In this document: positions 1 through 44,182 of the stretch, one piece after another
How positions within the stretch are numbered: the first letter of the stretch is position 1
How the letters are laid out: each line of letters opens with the position of its first letter
Origin: Gordionus sp. m RMFG-2023
Taxonomy: Eukaryota > Nematomorpha > Gordioida > Chordodea > Parachordodidae
NCBI RefSeq assembly: GCF_954871325.1
Contig: NC_088775.1
Location: forward strand, 17,771,561-17,835,560
Length of the DNA stretch: 64,000 bases
Direction: 5' to 3'
The notes under the pieces: generated by a model
Told to the model about the DNA's origin: nothing
The model's input: the letters and a program-made list of their open reading frames with translations, nothing else
The model's database searches: none
Made by a program: the position numbers and the translations under genes

Positions 1-257
1 CACGAATTCGAGGGGAAATATACAAAATATGTATATTATATTCCCATTTTCATCATCGTACCCACGCACAAAGAAAATATTTATCAAATCATAATGATAA
101 ATGATAATCAATAACTGCATTCCTCTACAATCATAAATTATACCTAAAAAAAAATTGTTTTTTATAACCTTAGCTTACATCCTTACTCAACAGAAATATT
201 TAATTTTATGCGTAAATTTTACTATATCATTATTTATTTTTTTCAATTAAATAAAAT
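1..257. other. AT-rich flank left of the first ORF
   Basis: No gene is recognised here. A pyrimidine-rich run followed by ...ttattag at about 225-271 could be a splice acceptor, so the ORF that follows may be the last exon of a gene lying mostly to the left of the window. Confidence 0.4.
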
Positions 258-710
258 ATGCAACATTTATTAGACCACACGAAAAGGAGTCAAGGAACGA
301 ATAAGAAAATAACTAACGTGAGAGATAGGTTTATAAACCTATTAAAGGATAATTATTTTCGCTCATTATGGAGGAATATTCTTGTAAAGGCCAACTCCAA
401 GCAAGTTAGCGTTGCCCCATCTGAAATCAAAAAGCCTATAACTACCGATAGAATTTCAGAAATGAATAACAATCAAGAAGAATCAGAGAGTATTCAGATT
501 CCTCCTAATTCACCTACGTTTATTAATAAAATGTCTTTCGAAATCTCGATATATTTATTAAATCCTCAAACAAAAAAGGAAATGAAATACACAATTCTTA
601 AGCCCGGTGAATCTTATAACACTCCTTTTCCTCAAGATTTTTTTGATTGGGTAATCCGAAAATCTTTGACCAAACAAAAAATTGGAGCTGATATTTTTTT
701 CGCGGATTGA
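258..710 (+). CDS. Uncharacterised 150-codon ORF, possibly a terminal exon
   Basis: I do not recognise this protein. A 150-codon open frame is unlikely by chance in such AT-rich DNA, where stops are frequent, so it is probably real coding sequence. The first 90 residues are polar and rich in Lys, Asn, Ser and Glu; the last 60 are more ordered, with a PGESYNTPFPQDFFDW segment and a hydrophobic ISIYLL stretch. No signal peptide, membrane segment or cysteine motif is visible. The ATG at 258 is only the first Met of the frame; an acceptor-like AG near 271 would make this a last exon instead. An AATAAA lies at 836-841, about 125 bases past the stop. It converges on the thiolase gene. Confidence 0.5.
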   Translation: MQHLLDHTKRSQGTNKKITNVRDRFINLLKDNYFRSLWRNILVKANSKQVSVAPSEIKKPITTDRISEMNNNQEESESIQIPPNSPTFINKMSFEISIYLLNPQTKKEMKYTILKPGESYNTPFPQDFFDWVIRKSLTKQKIGADIFFAD

Positions 711-1790
711 AAAGTTATATATATGAATCTTAAATTTAATATTTAAAAATATACATAACAAAATTTAACGATAAATTATTCGCCGTTTTTCAATATTTTA
801 TTATTATTTAAAATTAATCATTATTTTACCGATTTAATAAAATAATGTAATTTCAAAAATTAACCACATAAATAAAGATAAAGAATACGCTTATGCTTCG
901 ATAAAATTAATGTGTATATTATGTTCAAAAACTTAATTTTTATCAACTTATGTACGATTTATTATATTATATATTATAAACATCATTGTAAAATAAAAAA
1001 TAAAAACTTAGATTTGATTTAAGGTATCGAGATGGGAAAGAAAAAATTCTTATCAATATGTTTTGGGTTTTCTTTTTGTTACATAATTTAATATAATTAT
1101 CTCATGCAAACAAAACATCTGAAATAAATATAATAATTTATTTGTTATATGCTGTTACTGTTAGAAATGCGTAATAAACATTTAATGTAGCATATATTTA
1201 ATTATATTTATTGTGGTATTTAGTCAACGGCGTTAAGATTATAAGAGAGCTATGGATCGCATGGAGTGGCAAATCATTTATCTTTAGCCAATTCCAAAAC
1301 TGCGTAGCCAAATTTACCTAAGAAATTCATCCCAATATTTAAGCTGGGCTCAACAAAAACTTTAGGTCATTTTATTTAGGCTAAATGCATGTTCAAGCCT
1401 TATTTGAGCTGGCCAAAGTTAGTTGATTTAGCAATACTAGTGACAATATTTTACGAAAAGCTTACATTTTAATTAAAATATGTATCTTTATTATAACTTC
1501 TTATTATAATGATGTAAAGTGTCCACTTAATAAAAAGATATAACAAGAAAATATAGAAGTTGTTATGCCACTACAATAATATCCACCTTTATGTGAGTAA
1601 TATATTTTTTCCCTAATAATTTATCAAAAATAGTCATTTCATTTCATGTTTATAATTTGTATGTAATAAAAATAAGCGAAATATAAATGTATTACAAATT
1701 TTTCAATTATTTTGAAAATAAAAAAAATTAGCATGTAAAAAAAATATCACAATATGATTTGGTTTTTTTTGTTTAAATCAATATATGGAA
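711..1790. other. Intergenic space between convergent genes
   Basis: AT-rich spacer holding the 3' ends of two convergent genes. On the minus strand a thiolase polyadenylation signal could be the AATAAA at 1492-1487. A decayed inverted-repeat element seems to lie at about 1205-1440: it ends in ctagtattgctaaatc (minus strand), like the TAGTGTTGTTAAACGG family seen elsewhere in the window. No gene is seen. Confidence 0.4.
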
Positions 1791-34187
<32,397 letters not shown>

Positions 34188-34569
34188 TATGAACGTAGCG
34201 TCCCGTAGTCTCGAATTATGATTAACTTTTATATTATAAATAATTATAATTAAATTTTATATATGATGTAAATAAATCATTAAATTATATTCAATATATA
34301 TGTAAATTAATATAAATATGTTAATAATATTAACTATTATATTAAATTTAAATATATTGATTACATTATATACTACAAACAATCATTTTAATTATTTTAT
34401 ATATTAATTAATTTAAATTTAAATACATATAACATTAAAATTATATTATTTACTTTAATAAATTTAAATATATTATAAATGATGCAAACAATTATATATT
34501 TAAATTTCTAATAATTCGTTATATTAATTAATTTAATATTAATTATATAAATTATCAAATCTGTCTCAT
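34188..34569 (-). promoter_or_regulatory. Presumed thiolase 5' flank
   Basis: The promoter must lie here or further right, but the sequence is nearly pure A/T apart from the first 40 bases before the ATG, and I cannot point to a specific TATA or initiator element. Confidence 0.3.
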
Positions 34570-35200
34570 TTGTAATTACCGATTGAAACGTATCTTACCG
34601 CCTTTACTATTTTATTAGTTATAATTAGGTATTTTGTCGGTAAACTTTTAGATAAATTTCGGATTAGCTTAAAATTTATATCCTCTAATTTCCTTAAGCT
34701 TTTTGCATGTTCAAATATCTTAAGCTTACTGCTTAATTTACAGACCTTTATAAATATCATATTGCAGCTGTTTATTATCAATTAAGCTAAAGTATATTTA
34801 TTTTGTGTTTAAATATCTTATATTGCAGCTCTTTATTATTGCTCAATTTACAAGTTTTATAAATATCAAATTGCAGCTGTTTATTATCAATTAAGCTATA
34901 TTACAGTAAAAGTATATTTATTTTATGTTTAAATATCTTATATTGCAGCTCTTTAATGCTCAATTTACAAGCTTTTATAAATAGCAGCTCTTTATTGCTC
35001 AATTAAGCTAAATAACAATATAGGTATAATTACTATTTGTTTAAAAATCTTATTATATTGCAGCTCTATTATCAATTAAGCAAAATTACAATAAAAGTAT
35101 ATTTATTTTATATTTAAATATCTTATATAGCAGCTCTTTAATGCTCAATTTACAAGCTTATATAAATATCATATTGCAGCTCTTTATTCCAAGATTCAAG
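34570..35200. repeat. Tandem array upstream of thiolase, about 110-130-bp unit
   Basis: About five imperfect units built from 'atattgcagctctttatt', 'gctcaatttacaagctttta' and 'tatatttattttatatttaa'. GCAGCT/CAGCTG recurs many times. Confidence 0.8.
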
Positions 35201-35428
35201 TTATTTTATTGTAGTTGAGTTTGGCTGAAATGGTATATGCCAACAAAATCTATGTTGCGTGCTATATCATTTGTGGAGAGCTTTATATGGTAAAAGTATA
35301 TAATACTAATCATAATGTTAATGACATTGGAATGCTTGAATAGTACGCTAAACCCTTCCTTTGTGTATTTTTTTTTATCAGTTTGTATAACTTATTATTG
35401 TCGACATATTTTTTGTATAATTTATTTC

Positions 35429-35680
35429 TGCAAAGAATAAAGGTGGTGACGAATGGCCCGAGGTTCGAGTCAGTAAAAATATTTTTTATTAACTAACTTT
35501 TTCATTTCACACTTCGTTTATATACATTTTTTTATAAGTTCAAATTAGAATATAAACGAAATACAAAAAAGTAAAATAATATAAAAAAAGTAAGGTTACG
35601 CCGTTTATAAAATAAAATTAGATTATAACAAATACTAAAAATTATATAGTAATAAATAATAATATTTGAATAATGCAACA
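35429..35680 (-). repeat. LTR (3' copy in element orientation)
   Basis: 252 bp, adjoining the purine tract at 35681-35693. Contains 'ggttcgagtc', which resembles a B box but has no properly spaced partner. Confidence 0.85.
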
Positions 35681-36494
35681 TTCTCCCTCTTCTGATAATT
35701 TCATCGGAGAAGTCATGAGAGTTTGTTGTCCAAGTGGTTTATCATTTTGGCTTGTCCCAATCGTTGGTTTGATTAATTCGATTTTGCACTTGATATCCAT
35801 ATCGTAAATTATCTCCATTAATCATAGCTTGTTTGATAGTGCTCAATTGTTATTATCATTTTTTATAATTAATCCAGTCGAATATTGGAATTTGGAATAA
35901 ATCGGAATATAATTTGGAATAGTTGATCAAATCAAATGTATGAATAATATGCACGAATAAAATTTTGAAATTTGGAACAATAAAATATGTAATAAGGAAT
36001 GATAATTTATGGAATAAGGAATAAAATTTTAATCCAGAATAAGGAACGATAAATCATAATGATTATCATATTATTTTTAAGTTAATCATAGCGTTTTATA
36101 CTTTTAGCGTTTTATGCGTTTGATATTTTTAGCGTTTTATATTTTTTGTATTTTACATTTTTTAGCATTTCATATTTTATAAGCGTTTAATTTTTGCGTT
36201 TTAGTGTTTAATTAATTTTTGTTTATTTTCTATCTCCGAGGTTAAAATATGCAAATATTATGCACATTTCCCTCTCTTAAAAAAAATTTAAATTTCACAC
36301 AATATTTTTTTAAAATAATGATATTTAATTTTTACATTGTCTTCAAAAGCTTTATTTCAAAAACATTTTTATCATATTAAGTATTACTTATAAGGGTTAT
36401 TTAAATCAATCCCTTTTAATTCATATGTTTTAATTATATTTTAATAATCTTCTTCTTTAGGATTTTTAACGGTTTATTTTTAATTATATCTAAG

Positions 36495-36780
36495 AATTCA
36501 TCTTTAGGTTTAGTTAATTTACAACAATTGGTCATCATTTCATCTTTAGGTTTAGTTAATTTACAACAATTGGTCATCATTCAAGAAATCAAAAAAATAT
36601 CAATATTTCACTATAATTTAAGTAAATAATTTTTTCAAGGCTTTTTGTGTGGTCTATATCCATTATGATTTTACATTTTAGTATCAATATTTCACTAAGA
36701 AATTATAAATAATTTTTAAAAGCTTTTTGTGTGTTCAAATATCCATTATGATTTTACATTTTAATGATTTTAAAAATTTA
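36495..36780. repeat. Short direct duplications inside the LTR element
   Basis: A 41-bp unit beginning 'catctttaggtttagttaat' is present twice in tandem (36499-36581). It is followed by a second doubled unit of about 85 bp with 'ctttttgtgtg' and 'atccattatgattttacatt'. Confidence 0.8.
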
Positions 36781-37059
36781 TAACATGCCTTTATCCTGGC
36801 ATAAAATCTTAATATAATAACTTTTCTTCTTACGTGAATTAGAATAATAAGTAATCATCATTGGTCTCACAATATAGAATTCATAACCTAACGTCCAACT
36901 TTCATTATGGTTCTTTCTAGGTTGCCACATTAGGTTAGGTGCTGGCTATTATATTCCAGTCCAACATCCAGAGCCGGGACACCATAAAGAAAGAAGCTTT
37001 TTGCATGAAAGAACGTACTAAGGTTTGATTCTTGGTCATCTCAGTATATTAGGCATAGG

Positions 37060-37250
37060 ATATTAATAGCTTAGGCAGTCACAATAGATAAGATAGTCAT
37101 CTCAATAGGTAGTCATCTCCATAGGTTAAGCAGTCTCTATAGGTTAGATACACAATAGGTAGTCCTATCAATAGATAAGGTAGTCATTTCAATAGGTAAA
37201 GCAGTCTCTATAGGTTAGATAATCGTCACAATAGGTTGTCATCTTTTTCT
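37060..37250. repeat. Loose repeat of a tagtcatctcaatagg motif
   Basis: About six variants of 'aggtagtcatctcaatagg' and 'gcagtctctataggttag' alternate here, just inside the LTR at 37274. Confidence 0.7.
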
Positions 37251-37273
37251 AGTCCACCACCCAAGGAGCACCA

Positions 37274-37525
37274 TGCAAAGAATAAAGATGGTGACGAATG
37301 GCGCGAGGTTCGAGTCAGTAAAAATAAATTTTATTAACTAACTTTTTCATTTCACACTTCGTTTATATACATTTTTTTATAAGTCCAAATTAGAATATAA
37401 ACGAAATACAAAAAAGTAAAATAATATAAAAAAAGTAAGATTACGCCGTTTATAAAATAAAATTAGATTATAACAAATACTAAAAATTATATAGTAATAA
37501 ATAATAATATTTGAATAATGCAACA
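37274..37525 (-). repeat. LTR (5' copy in element orientation)
   Basis: Same length as its partner (252 bp) and differing at a handful of positions. Ends flush with the ATTTC duplication. Confidence 0.85.
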
Positions 37526-37789
37526 ATTTCAATTCAAAATTATCATCTTTCATATTGTACGTTTATATTATTGTTTCGCGCACTATTATAAAATTATTTT
37601 TTTTATTCCTAATATATATATGTAATTAAATTCTTATAAAATACATTTTTAAAATTGCCTACACAGGCATGAATAAATAAAATTATATTCGCGAATTTTC
37701 AGAAAAATTTCATAATCAATAATAATTTAATATTTTGTGTTGTCAAATTATGCACTTGAAATAAAAAGAAATATTCATTTGTAGCAATA

Positions 37790-38290
37790 ATTATATATTT
37801 ACGATAAAAATTTTAATAAAGGAATTCTTAGTAAGAAAAAAAATTAACGATCCCATATTAGAAATAACATAAAAATTTGAGTAAATAAGATATTTGAAAG
37901 AATAATAAGTATAAATACCTACTATAAAAATTTTATTTATAGAGTTCCAATAAAAAAAAAATTAATGATCCCATTAATTTATAAAAATCTCAAGAAAAAT
38001 TTGAGTAAATAAGATATTTGAAGGAATAGTAAGTATAAATACCTACTATAAAAATTCTATTTATAGAGTTCCAATAAAAAAAAATTAACGATCCCATTAA
38101 TTATTAGAAATCTCATGAAAAATTTGTGTAAATAAGATATTTGAAGGAATAATAAGTATAAATACCTACTATAAAAAATTTTAATTATAGAGTTTCTAGC
38201 AAAAAAATTAACGATCCCATTAATCATTAGTAATAACAAAAAAAATTAAAATATATTAGTAAATATGATATTTAAAGAAATAATAAATAT
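37790..38290. repeat. Tandem array, about 123-bp unit
   Basis: Four units with 'gatatttgaaggaataata', 'taaatacctactataaaaat' and 'aaaattaacgatcccattaa'. Units 2 and 3 are nearly identical; the outer ones are more diverged. Confidence 0.85.
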
Positions 38291-38299
38291 CTATTACCC

Positions 38300-38805
38300 C
38301 TTTACCCTCAAATTTATATTTTCTACCCATCTACAAGTCTCATGAAATTATATTCAGAAAACGACGGAAGTAAATGGCTACTAGTTTTAGCATTCTTGGT
38401 TATTTTTTTAGAATAAATATTACAAAAAACTTATTATTAAATAGATAAGTTCTCTAATGCAGAAGAAAATTGTTTTAATATCATCTAATATAAAATATTT
38501 TTAAAAATATATATAATATTGAATAAATTATATTTATTATTTCATTTTAAATTAATCATAATAAATATATCAACAATATTAAAATATGCAATATATATTA
38601 TAAATATATTAAATAAATTATATTAATTAATATATAAATTTTTTATAATATTATATTATATTATTAATTTATATAACTAATTAATATTAGAATTATATAC
38701 TAATATTTATATTAATAAATTTTTATTTATATAAAATTAATTTAATATTAAATAATTTACTTTAAATAGTAAAATCTGTCTAATCTGTAAAAGTTAAATT
38801 TTTTA
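38300..38805. other. AT-rich spacer
   Basis: Almost pure A/T with 'atattaatta' type runs from 38500 to 38760. No gene or element is recognised. Confidence 0.5.
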
Positions 38806-38994
38806 ATATTATTAAAATCTCTCGCTTCAAACTTATAGGGGCCATTTTGACAGCCATTTTAGCTTATTTGCTTTTTTAACATTTTTTAATAATAGTAATT
38901 GCGGACTGTAACCGAAATTTATTAGCGGCATTTAATTTAATATTAATATTTTAAATTCTTTCGCTTCAACCCAGAGACCTGCAGGCCCGGCCAT

Positions 38995-39150
38995 AAACGG
39001 CGCCCGGGCCGGGCCGTATTTTAAAATTTTTAAATATACCCGGGCCGGGCCTAAAAAAATTTTTTTTAAATATATCCGGGCCGGGCCTAAGATTGTTAAA
39101 CCCGGGCCGGGCCTAAGATTGTTAAACCCGGGCCGGGCCTTAATATTTTT
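38995..39150. repeat. Left subterminal GGGCCGGGCC array
   Basis: Five or so copies of 'cccgggccgggcct' spaced by 25-35 bases of A/T. Mirrored at 40680-40900. Confidence 0.85.
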
Positions 39151-39649
39151 TATAAAAATTTTTACATAATGAGTTAATTGTTATAAGATTATATTATATT
39201 ATAGTATGATTAATATAATATTGGGTGATGGTTAACACTACCCAACACCCACAGATCGATCTAATTATTAATTTCCTGCAAATTTATTCAAAGTATTAAT
39301 ATATTTTTTTATAATTCATATCTAAATTTTTACAACATATTTTACCAAAACAATCAAATAAAGGAATATCTTAAATAAGCCCCAATATTCAAGTATTATT
39401 AATATATTTTTTTTATAATTCATTCATATCTAAATTTTTAGAATATATCTTACCAAAACAATCAAATAAAGGAATATCCTTAAAGTTTGTAATACCTTTC
39501 AAAGCGAAAAAGGAGAAATAAAATTGATTTTACTTAATATAAAGCATTTTTTAATTGAAAAATTTGTTTTACACAAGTATCATTTTATTTCTCTTTTTCT
39601 CTGTCCCAAATTCAAGCAATTACGTATGTAGTCAGGGACAGATCGCAAA

Positions 39650-40045
39650 ATGACGGAAAACTATATAAAAGATTATATTAAATTACAAGAGGCTCAGGAA
39701 GTAAATGAAATACCATCGACCAGTCAAATTACGACTGTTGTTAAACAAACTGAATCGTTTTATGACAAATGGGGCGATGGTAATTCTGGTAATATGTCAA
39801 TACCTGATGATGAATATTATAATTACCTAAATAAAAAAATAGATGAAACATTTAAGGTGGATAATTTGTTAGAGTGGTGGGCGGCTCATCAAAGCGAATT
39901 TCCAATTTTAGCAAAATTGGCAATTCCTGCTTCAAGTGCAAGCTGTGAGCCGAATTTTTCCACTACGATAATTCTTGAAGAAAGAAAAAGTAATCTTCAA
40001 CCTGAAAAGGTAGATATGCTTCTCTTTCTTCATGATAATTTGTGA
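39650..40045 (+). pseudogene. hAT transposase C-terminal fragment
   Basis: 131-codon frame. Residues 70-131 read NLLEWWAAHQSEFPILAKLA, then IPASSASCEPNFSTT and NLQPEKVDMLLFLHDNL, the hAT dimerisation domain of the Ac/Tam3-like type. The usual SSERxFS is altered to SCEPNFS. The first 70 residues are the acidic linker. The catalytic part is absent from the element, so it cannot be active. Confidence 0.85.
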
Positions 40046-40679
40046 ATTTTTAATATCTTTCTTGAGTATAGGGTTTCGTCAATCATGCTGGTTTTTTACT
40101 TTGCAAACTGTCAAATATTTATTGCATTTATTATATTTACCTTGAGTCATGAAAGTTTTTAATCCAACATTTTTCATTATTTTTTTTTACAATATTATAT
40201 AATACAATTATCTTCTTTTGTTAAAAATTTATATTATAAAATAAATTATATTAATATTGTGCAATTAGATTATATTTTCAAAATACTATTTATTATACAT
40301 GCATTTTTTTAAATAGCGATTTATTTTTATTTTATAAATTAAATAGTAAATTAAATACAATATATTATATTCTCAAAATATTTTCCATTTTTATAAATTA
40401 AATATTAGTTTTATTTTTTTTAAATGTAATATAAAATATAGTATATGACAAGTATTATTACCATTTTTATGAATATTAGTTTTATTTTTATAAATGCAAT
40501 ATAAAATATAATATATGCTCAAAATATCCATTTTTTAAATAACAGTTTTATAATTTTTATAAATTCAATATAATATTCTCAAAATATTAGCTTTTTACAT
40601 GTATTTTTTAAATAATAAGCGATAATACTCGCTGAAAAATATGGTAAAATACCTCATAGGTGAATTTTTGTATATACCA

Positions 40680-40900
40680 GGTCGAATATAATTTTAAAAA
40701 ATTCCGAGCCGGGCCTGAAATTTTTTTTAAAAAATATCCGGGCCGGGCCTTAAATTTTTAAATCCGGGCCGTAAAAATTTTTTTTAAAAAATATCCGGGC
40801 TGGGCCGGTCCTTAAATTTTTAAATCCGGGGTAAAAAAATTTTTTAAAAAATATCGGGGCCGGGCCTAAAAAATTTAAAACCGGGCCGGGCCGTGCAAAT
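40680..40900. repeat. Right subterminal GGGCCGGGCC array
   Basis: At least five 'ccgggccgggcct'-type motifs, in inverted arrangement to the left array. Confidence 0.85.
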
Positions 40901-41159
40901 GGTACCTCTGCAGATCTCTGCTTCAACCTTTAGGGGCCATATTGGTCGCCATTTTAGCTTATTTGTCTTTTTGATATTTTTTAATATTCGATATAGTGGA
41001 CACAAATCGAAATTTATTAGCGGCCATGTTTTAATTAAATATTAATATTTTAAATTCTCTCGCTTCATCTTTTAGGGGCCATATTGGTCGCCATTTTAGC
41101 TTATTTGTCTTTTTGATATTTTTTAATATTCGATATAGTGGACCCATATCAAGCCTATC

Positions 41160-41790
41160 AATATTTATGAAAATCTTGGAGTTAAAATTCCTATGAGAAA
41201 AATAAAATATTATGTAATCTGTTTCTTTAAAATTCACATAAATAATACAAAATCTTTCATAGAGATTAGGAGACAATGGTGAGACCTAAAACCCGAGGTA
41301 TTATTTCTTGATTAAAAATTATTGAGGGCAGAACTACCCAAACAACCTATTAAAATATTTTACGGATTAGGCTGGACATTTCACAATATTATTCTAACTT
41401 AAAAATATCTTAAAAATTATAACGAGCTATTTCTCGCCATTCAGACCTTTAGTGATCAGTCTATTCCATCTCTGGTTTTCAAATACCTTAAGAGCACTAA
41501 AAATATTTTTTCGGTTAAAGCCCCTCGATTGATTAAGAATTATAGCTAGTTTGTAATAACAAGAATGTTTAAAATTGAACATAGGGTATAATTCTATAAG
41601 TCATTTTAGCTTAAACATATGAGATAAAATTGCACTTATATTTTTATATTTTCGATAAAAAAGCCTTAAATAAAAATATCAAAATGTATCTTAAAATGTG
41701 TCTATAAACAGATATAGATGCTTCTGAAATAGTATATAGATATAGATACATAAATTTTCAATAATATAATTACATTTATTAAACATTAAT
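41160..41790. other. Unassigned sequence
   Basis: No gene recognised. At 41690-41755 there is a run of 'tagatatagata'-type repeats like those near 13.7 and 14.45 kb. Confidence 0.4.
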
Positions 41791-41804
41791 TATTGTATTT
41801 TATA

Positions 41805-41955
41805 AAAGAAAAAATTTCTCTTTTCTTTATTAAAAAAAATACGCTTTTTTTTATTAAAAAAAATACGCTTTTCTTTATTAAAAAAAATACGCTTTTCTTT
41901 ATTAAAAAATATACGCTTTTCTTTATTAAAAAATATACGCTTTTTTTTATTTGCT
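41805..41955. repeat. Minisatellite, about 22-23-bp unit
   Basis: About six copies of 'tacgcttttctttattaaaa'. It makes a spurious 63-codon frame of FFIKKNTL repeats. Confidence 0.9.
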
Positions 41956-42718
41956 TCCCAATATTAGTAATTTTTTTAACGTAGTAAAAATAATAGTAAT
42001 TCTTCTTAACATAGTAAAAATAATATTAATATTTTTATCGGTATAAGAATTATATTAATTTTTTTTTAACGAAGTCAGATTCATTTTATTTAACATATTA
42101 TAAAGATTATAATAAGTTTTGTAGAAAAAATTTTAAAGGCAGCAATGCTTCCCTGCTTCTATGGAAGCTTCGTCACTGCATTTTGGTCATTTCTTGAGTA
42201 ATGATTGCATTAATTCATATGTCTGGATTATTAATCAGAATATGCGATTAACATCTGTTTTTAAATCAGCAACTTTCTAAGAATAATTAATATACTCTTC
42301 ACATCTCTCCAAAGTTATAATGTTCAATAATTTTATCTATGATTGTATCAAGAACTATATTGAGCATTTTTTTTTAGTAATTATTACAATTTTTTAAATT
42401 ATGGATTTTGACAATAATATGTATAATAGAGCTTATTGCGATTCCGTATTGCAATAGATTTTAAATAATGTATTTCTAATGTTATCGCGTATATAGATAA
42501 TATGTTATTTTGAGTTAATATAAAATTAAAATAATTTGTGTGTATTTTATTACATCAAAGCTCTTTATAGAAAACACTATAAAAAATGATGACTTATTTT
42601 TTGTATCATATGATATCGCTGAACCAGAACTACGAATATATCTTCTTATGTGCTAAGAAATTGCATCAAAGAAAGTAATGATTTAATACAATAACGAATA
42701 CGTTCACTTTGTTTGGTC

Positions 42719-43396
42719 CATAGGCGTAACCGGAGGGTGGGGAGAAGAGAAAATACCTTCGGAATTTGCCTTTTCTCATGAATATCATTTAAAGCTAATA
42801 AAATATTTCTCATATACTCCCCCCTCCCACCCCTCATCTTGCACTTACCAAAAATGTATGCAATTTTTCACTATAAACAAGAATTTAAAAATTTGTACAA
42901 GTTAATAACTTTTTAAAATATCAACTATAATTTAAAATATTTAAAAAAACATTTTTATTAAAGGAGTGAAAACCCAAATTATTATTTTTATAGAGTCTAA
43001 CAGAGCCAGAGGCCTACAATAAGTGAATCTAAAGATTTTCAGTAAAGTGTATGAAAGAAAATTAACTTTATAGTGCCCCCCCCCCAACTTCCTTAGCAAG
43101 ATCCCGGCTACGCTTATCAGGAACGTAATTAAAGGTTTTTGTAAATATCATTTTACGCAAATAAAAATTTTCCCCTACACACCCCCTTCCCCCACCCCTT
43201 CCTAGAAATGTTTACATAATATCACTATAAAACAGAATTTGAAAAAAAATTTGGTAGAAGTTAATAACTTTTTAAATCAACGGTTGCAATTCAAATTTTT
43301 TTAGAAAAAAATGAAATCCCAAAAATATTTTTAGAAAAATTTGATATCTAAAAGTGTTTCGCTCCGCTATTTAGTAAAATCCCAGATACGCCTATG
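42719..43396. mobile_element. Two related short inverted-repeat elements in tandem
   Basis: The first (42721-43116) runs from TAGGCGTAACCGG to CCGGCTACGCTTA. The second is less complete and ends at 43393 with AGATACGCCTA. The interiors align: both have a C-rich block ('ccctcccacccctc', 'cccttcccccacccctt'), then 'agttaataactttttaaa'. Non-coding. Confidence 0.65.
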
Positions 43397-43826
43397 ACGT
43401 CTATGTTGGTCACTACCACTATTGTTATTTCTTTATACTTTTTTGCATGCAAGCATTTGGTCATATATCCATTCATTTGTATTTCGATAATTAATGTTCT
43501 GAAAAATTATTTCTTTGTAATTTTTGAGGAATAAAATACATTAAATCCTGATACTAATTCAGACTCACCTTCTATCAAATCAAAAGGAGTCCGATTTATT
43601 TTTGAATATGAACAAACCAAGAAATATACTAATCGATAAATAAATAGATAAATAAATGTAGTTAATGGCAATAACTACATTGCGGATAAAAACTTTACAA
43701 AGTTCGTTGGGATTGAGCTAATTTTTCAATTATCTAATCCTTGCTTGTCGTCAAATGCCCATGAATATTCAAAAGATCCAAACCTTTCAATCTACTTTCA
43801 GAAGTTGTACTTCTTGGTATGTTTTT

Positions 43827-44182
43827 CAGAGACCTGCAGGCCCGACCAGGGCCGGACCGTATTTTAATTTTTTAAATATACCCTGGCCAAGCCCGAATTT
43901 TTTTTTAAAAAAAACACCCGGGCGGGGCCTGAATTTAAAAAAATATCCCGGCCTGCTTGTATATTTTAAAACAGCCTATATTTTAAATCGTTATTATTAG
44001 CTATAAAAATCAAAAAGAAATATAATTTATTTTTAAAAAATCCGGGCCGGGCCTTAAAATTTTATTTTAAAAAAAGCCGGGGAGGGCCTGAATTTTTTTA
44101 AAAAAAAACCCTAACCGAGCTGTAAAAATTTTTAAAAAAAATCCGGGCCGTGCCCTGCAAATGGTACTTCTGCAGAGCTCTG
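43827..44182. mobile_element. Short derivative of hAT element D
   Basis: 356 bp with the same termini (CAGAGACCTGCAGGCCCG, right end GGTACTTCTGCAGAGCTCTG) and the same GGGCCGGGCC-type interior, but no transposase. A clear 8-bp duplication is not preserved. Confidence 0.85.

Larger units (their letters stand above)
35429..37525 (-). mobile_element. Small LTR element without coding capacity
   Basis: Two 252-bp direct repeats (35429-35680 and 37274-37525), with TGTTGC...TTTGCA ends on the minus strand, are flanked by a perfect 5-bp duplication ATTTC (35424-35428 and 37526-37530). In the minus orientation a purine tract (agaagagggagaa, 35693-35681) adjoins the 3' LTR, and a TGG-starting primer-site-like sequence follows the 5' LTR. 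The 1.6-kb interior has no recognisable gag or pol, so it resembles a non-autonomous, gutted or TRIM/LARD-type element. The LTRs differ at only a handful of positions, which suggests a fairly recent insertion. Family not assigned. Confidence 0.85.
38972..40920 (+). mobile_element. hAT element D (1949 bp)
   Basis: Termini CAGAGACCTGCAGG and (reverse complement of the right end) CAGAGATCTGCAGAGG, with a perfect 8-bp duplication CTTCAACC (38964-38971 and 40921-40928). Both subterminal regions are arrays of CCGGGCCGGGCC-type motifs separated by poly-A/T. Only the transposase C terminus is left. Confidence 0.95.
38810..41150. repeat. 140-bp satellite carrying GGCCATTTT motifs, split by a hAT
   Basis: About three units of roughly 140 bp: 38812-38950, 38951 to 41051 with the hAT removed, and from 41052. 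Each carries 'ctctcgcttca', 'taggggccat', 'ccattttagcttatttg' and 'aatttattagcggc'. The hAT at 38972-40920 entered the middle unit. Confidence 0.85.

Noticed and set aside
35429-35560. B-box-like ggttcgagtc suggesting a tRNA or SINE
   Set aside because: It lies inside both LTRs, no A box at proper spacing and no cloverleaf can be drawn.
41793-41984. 63-codon ORF with FFIKKNTL repeats
   Set aside because: It arises from a 22-23-bp minisatellite and is not a credible gene.
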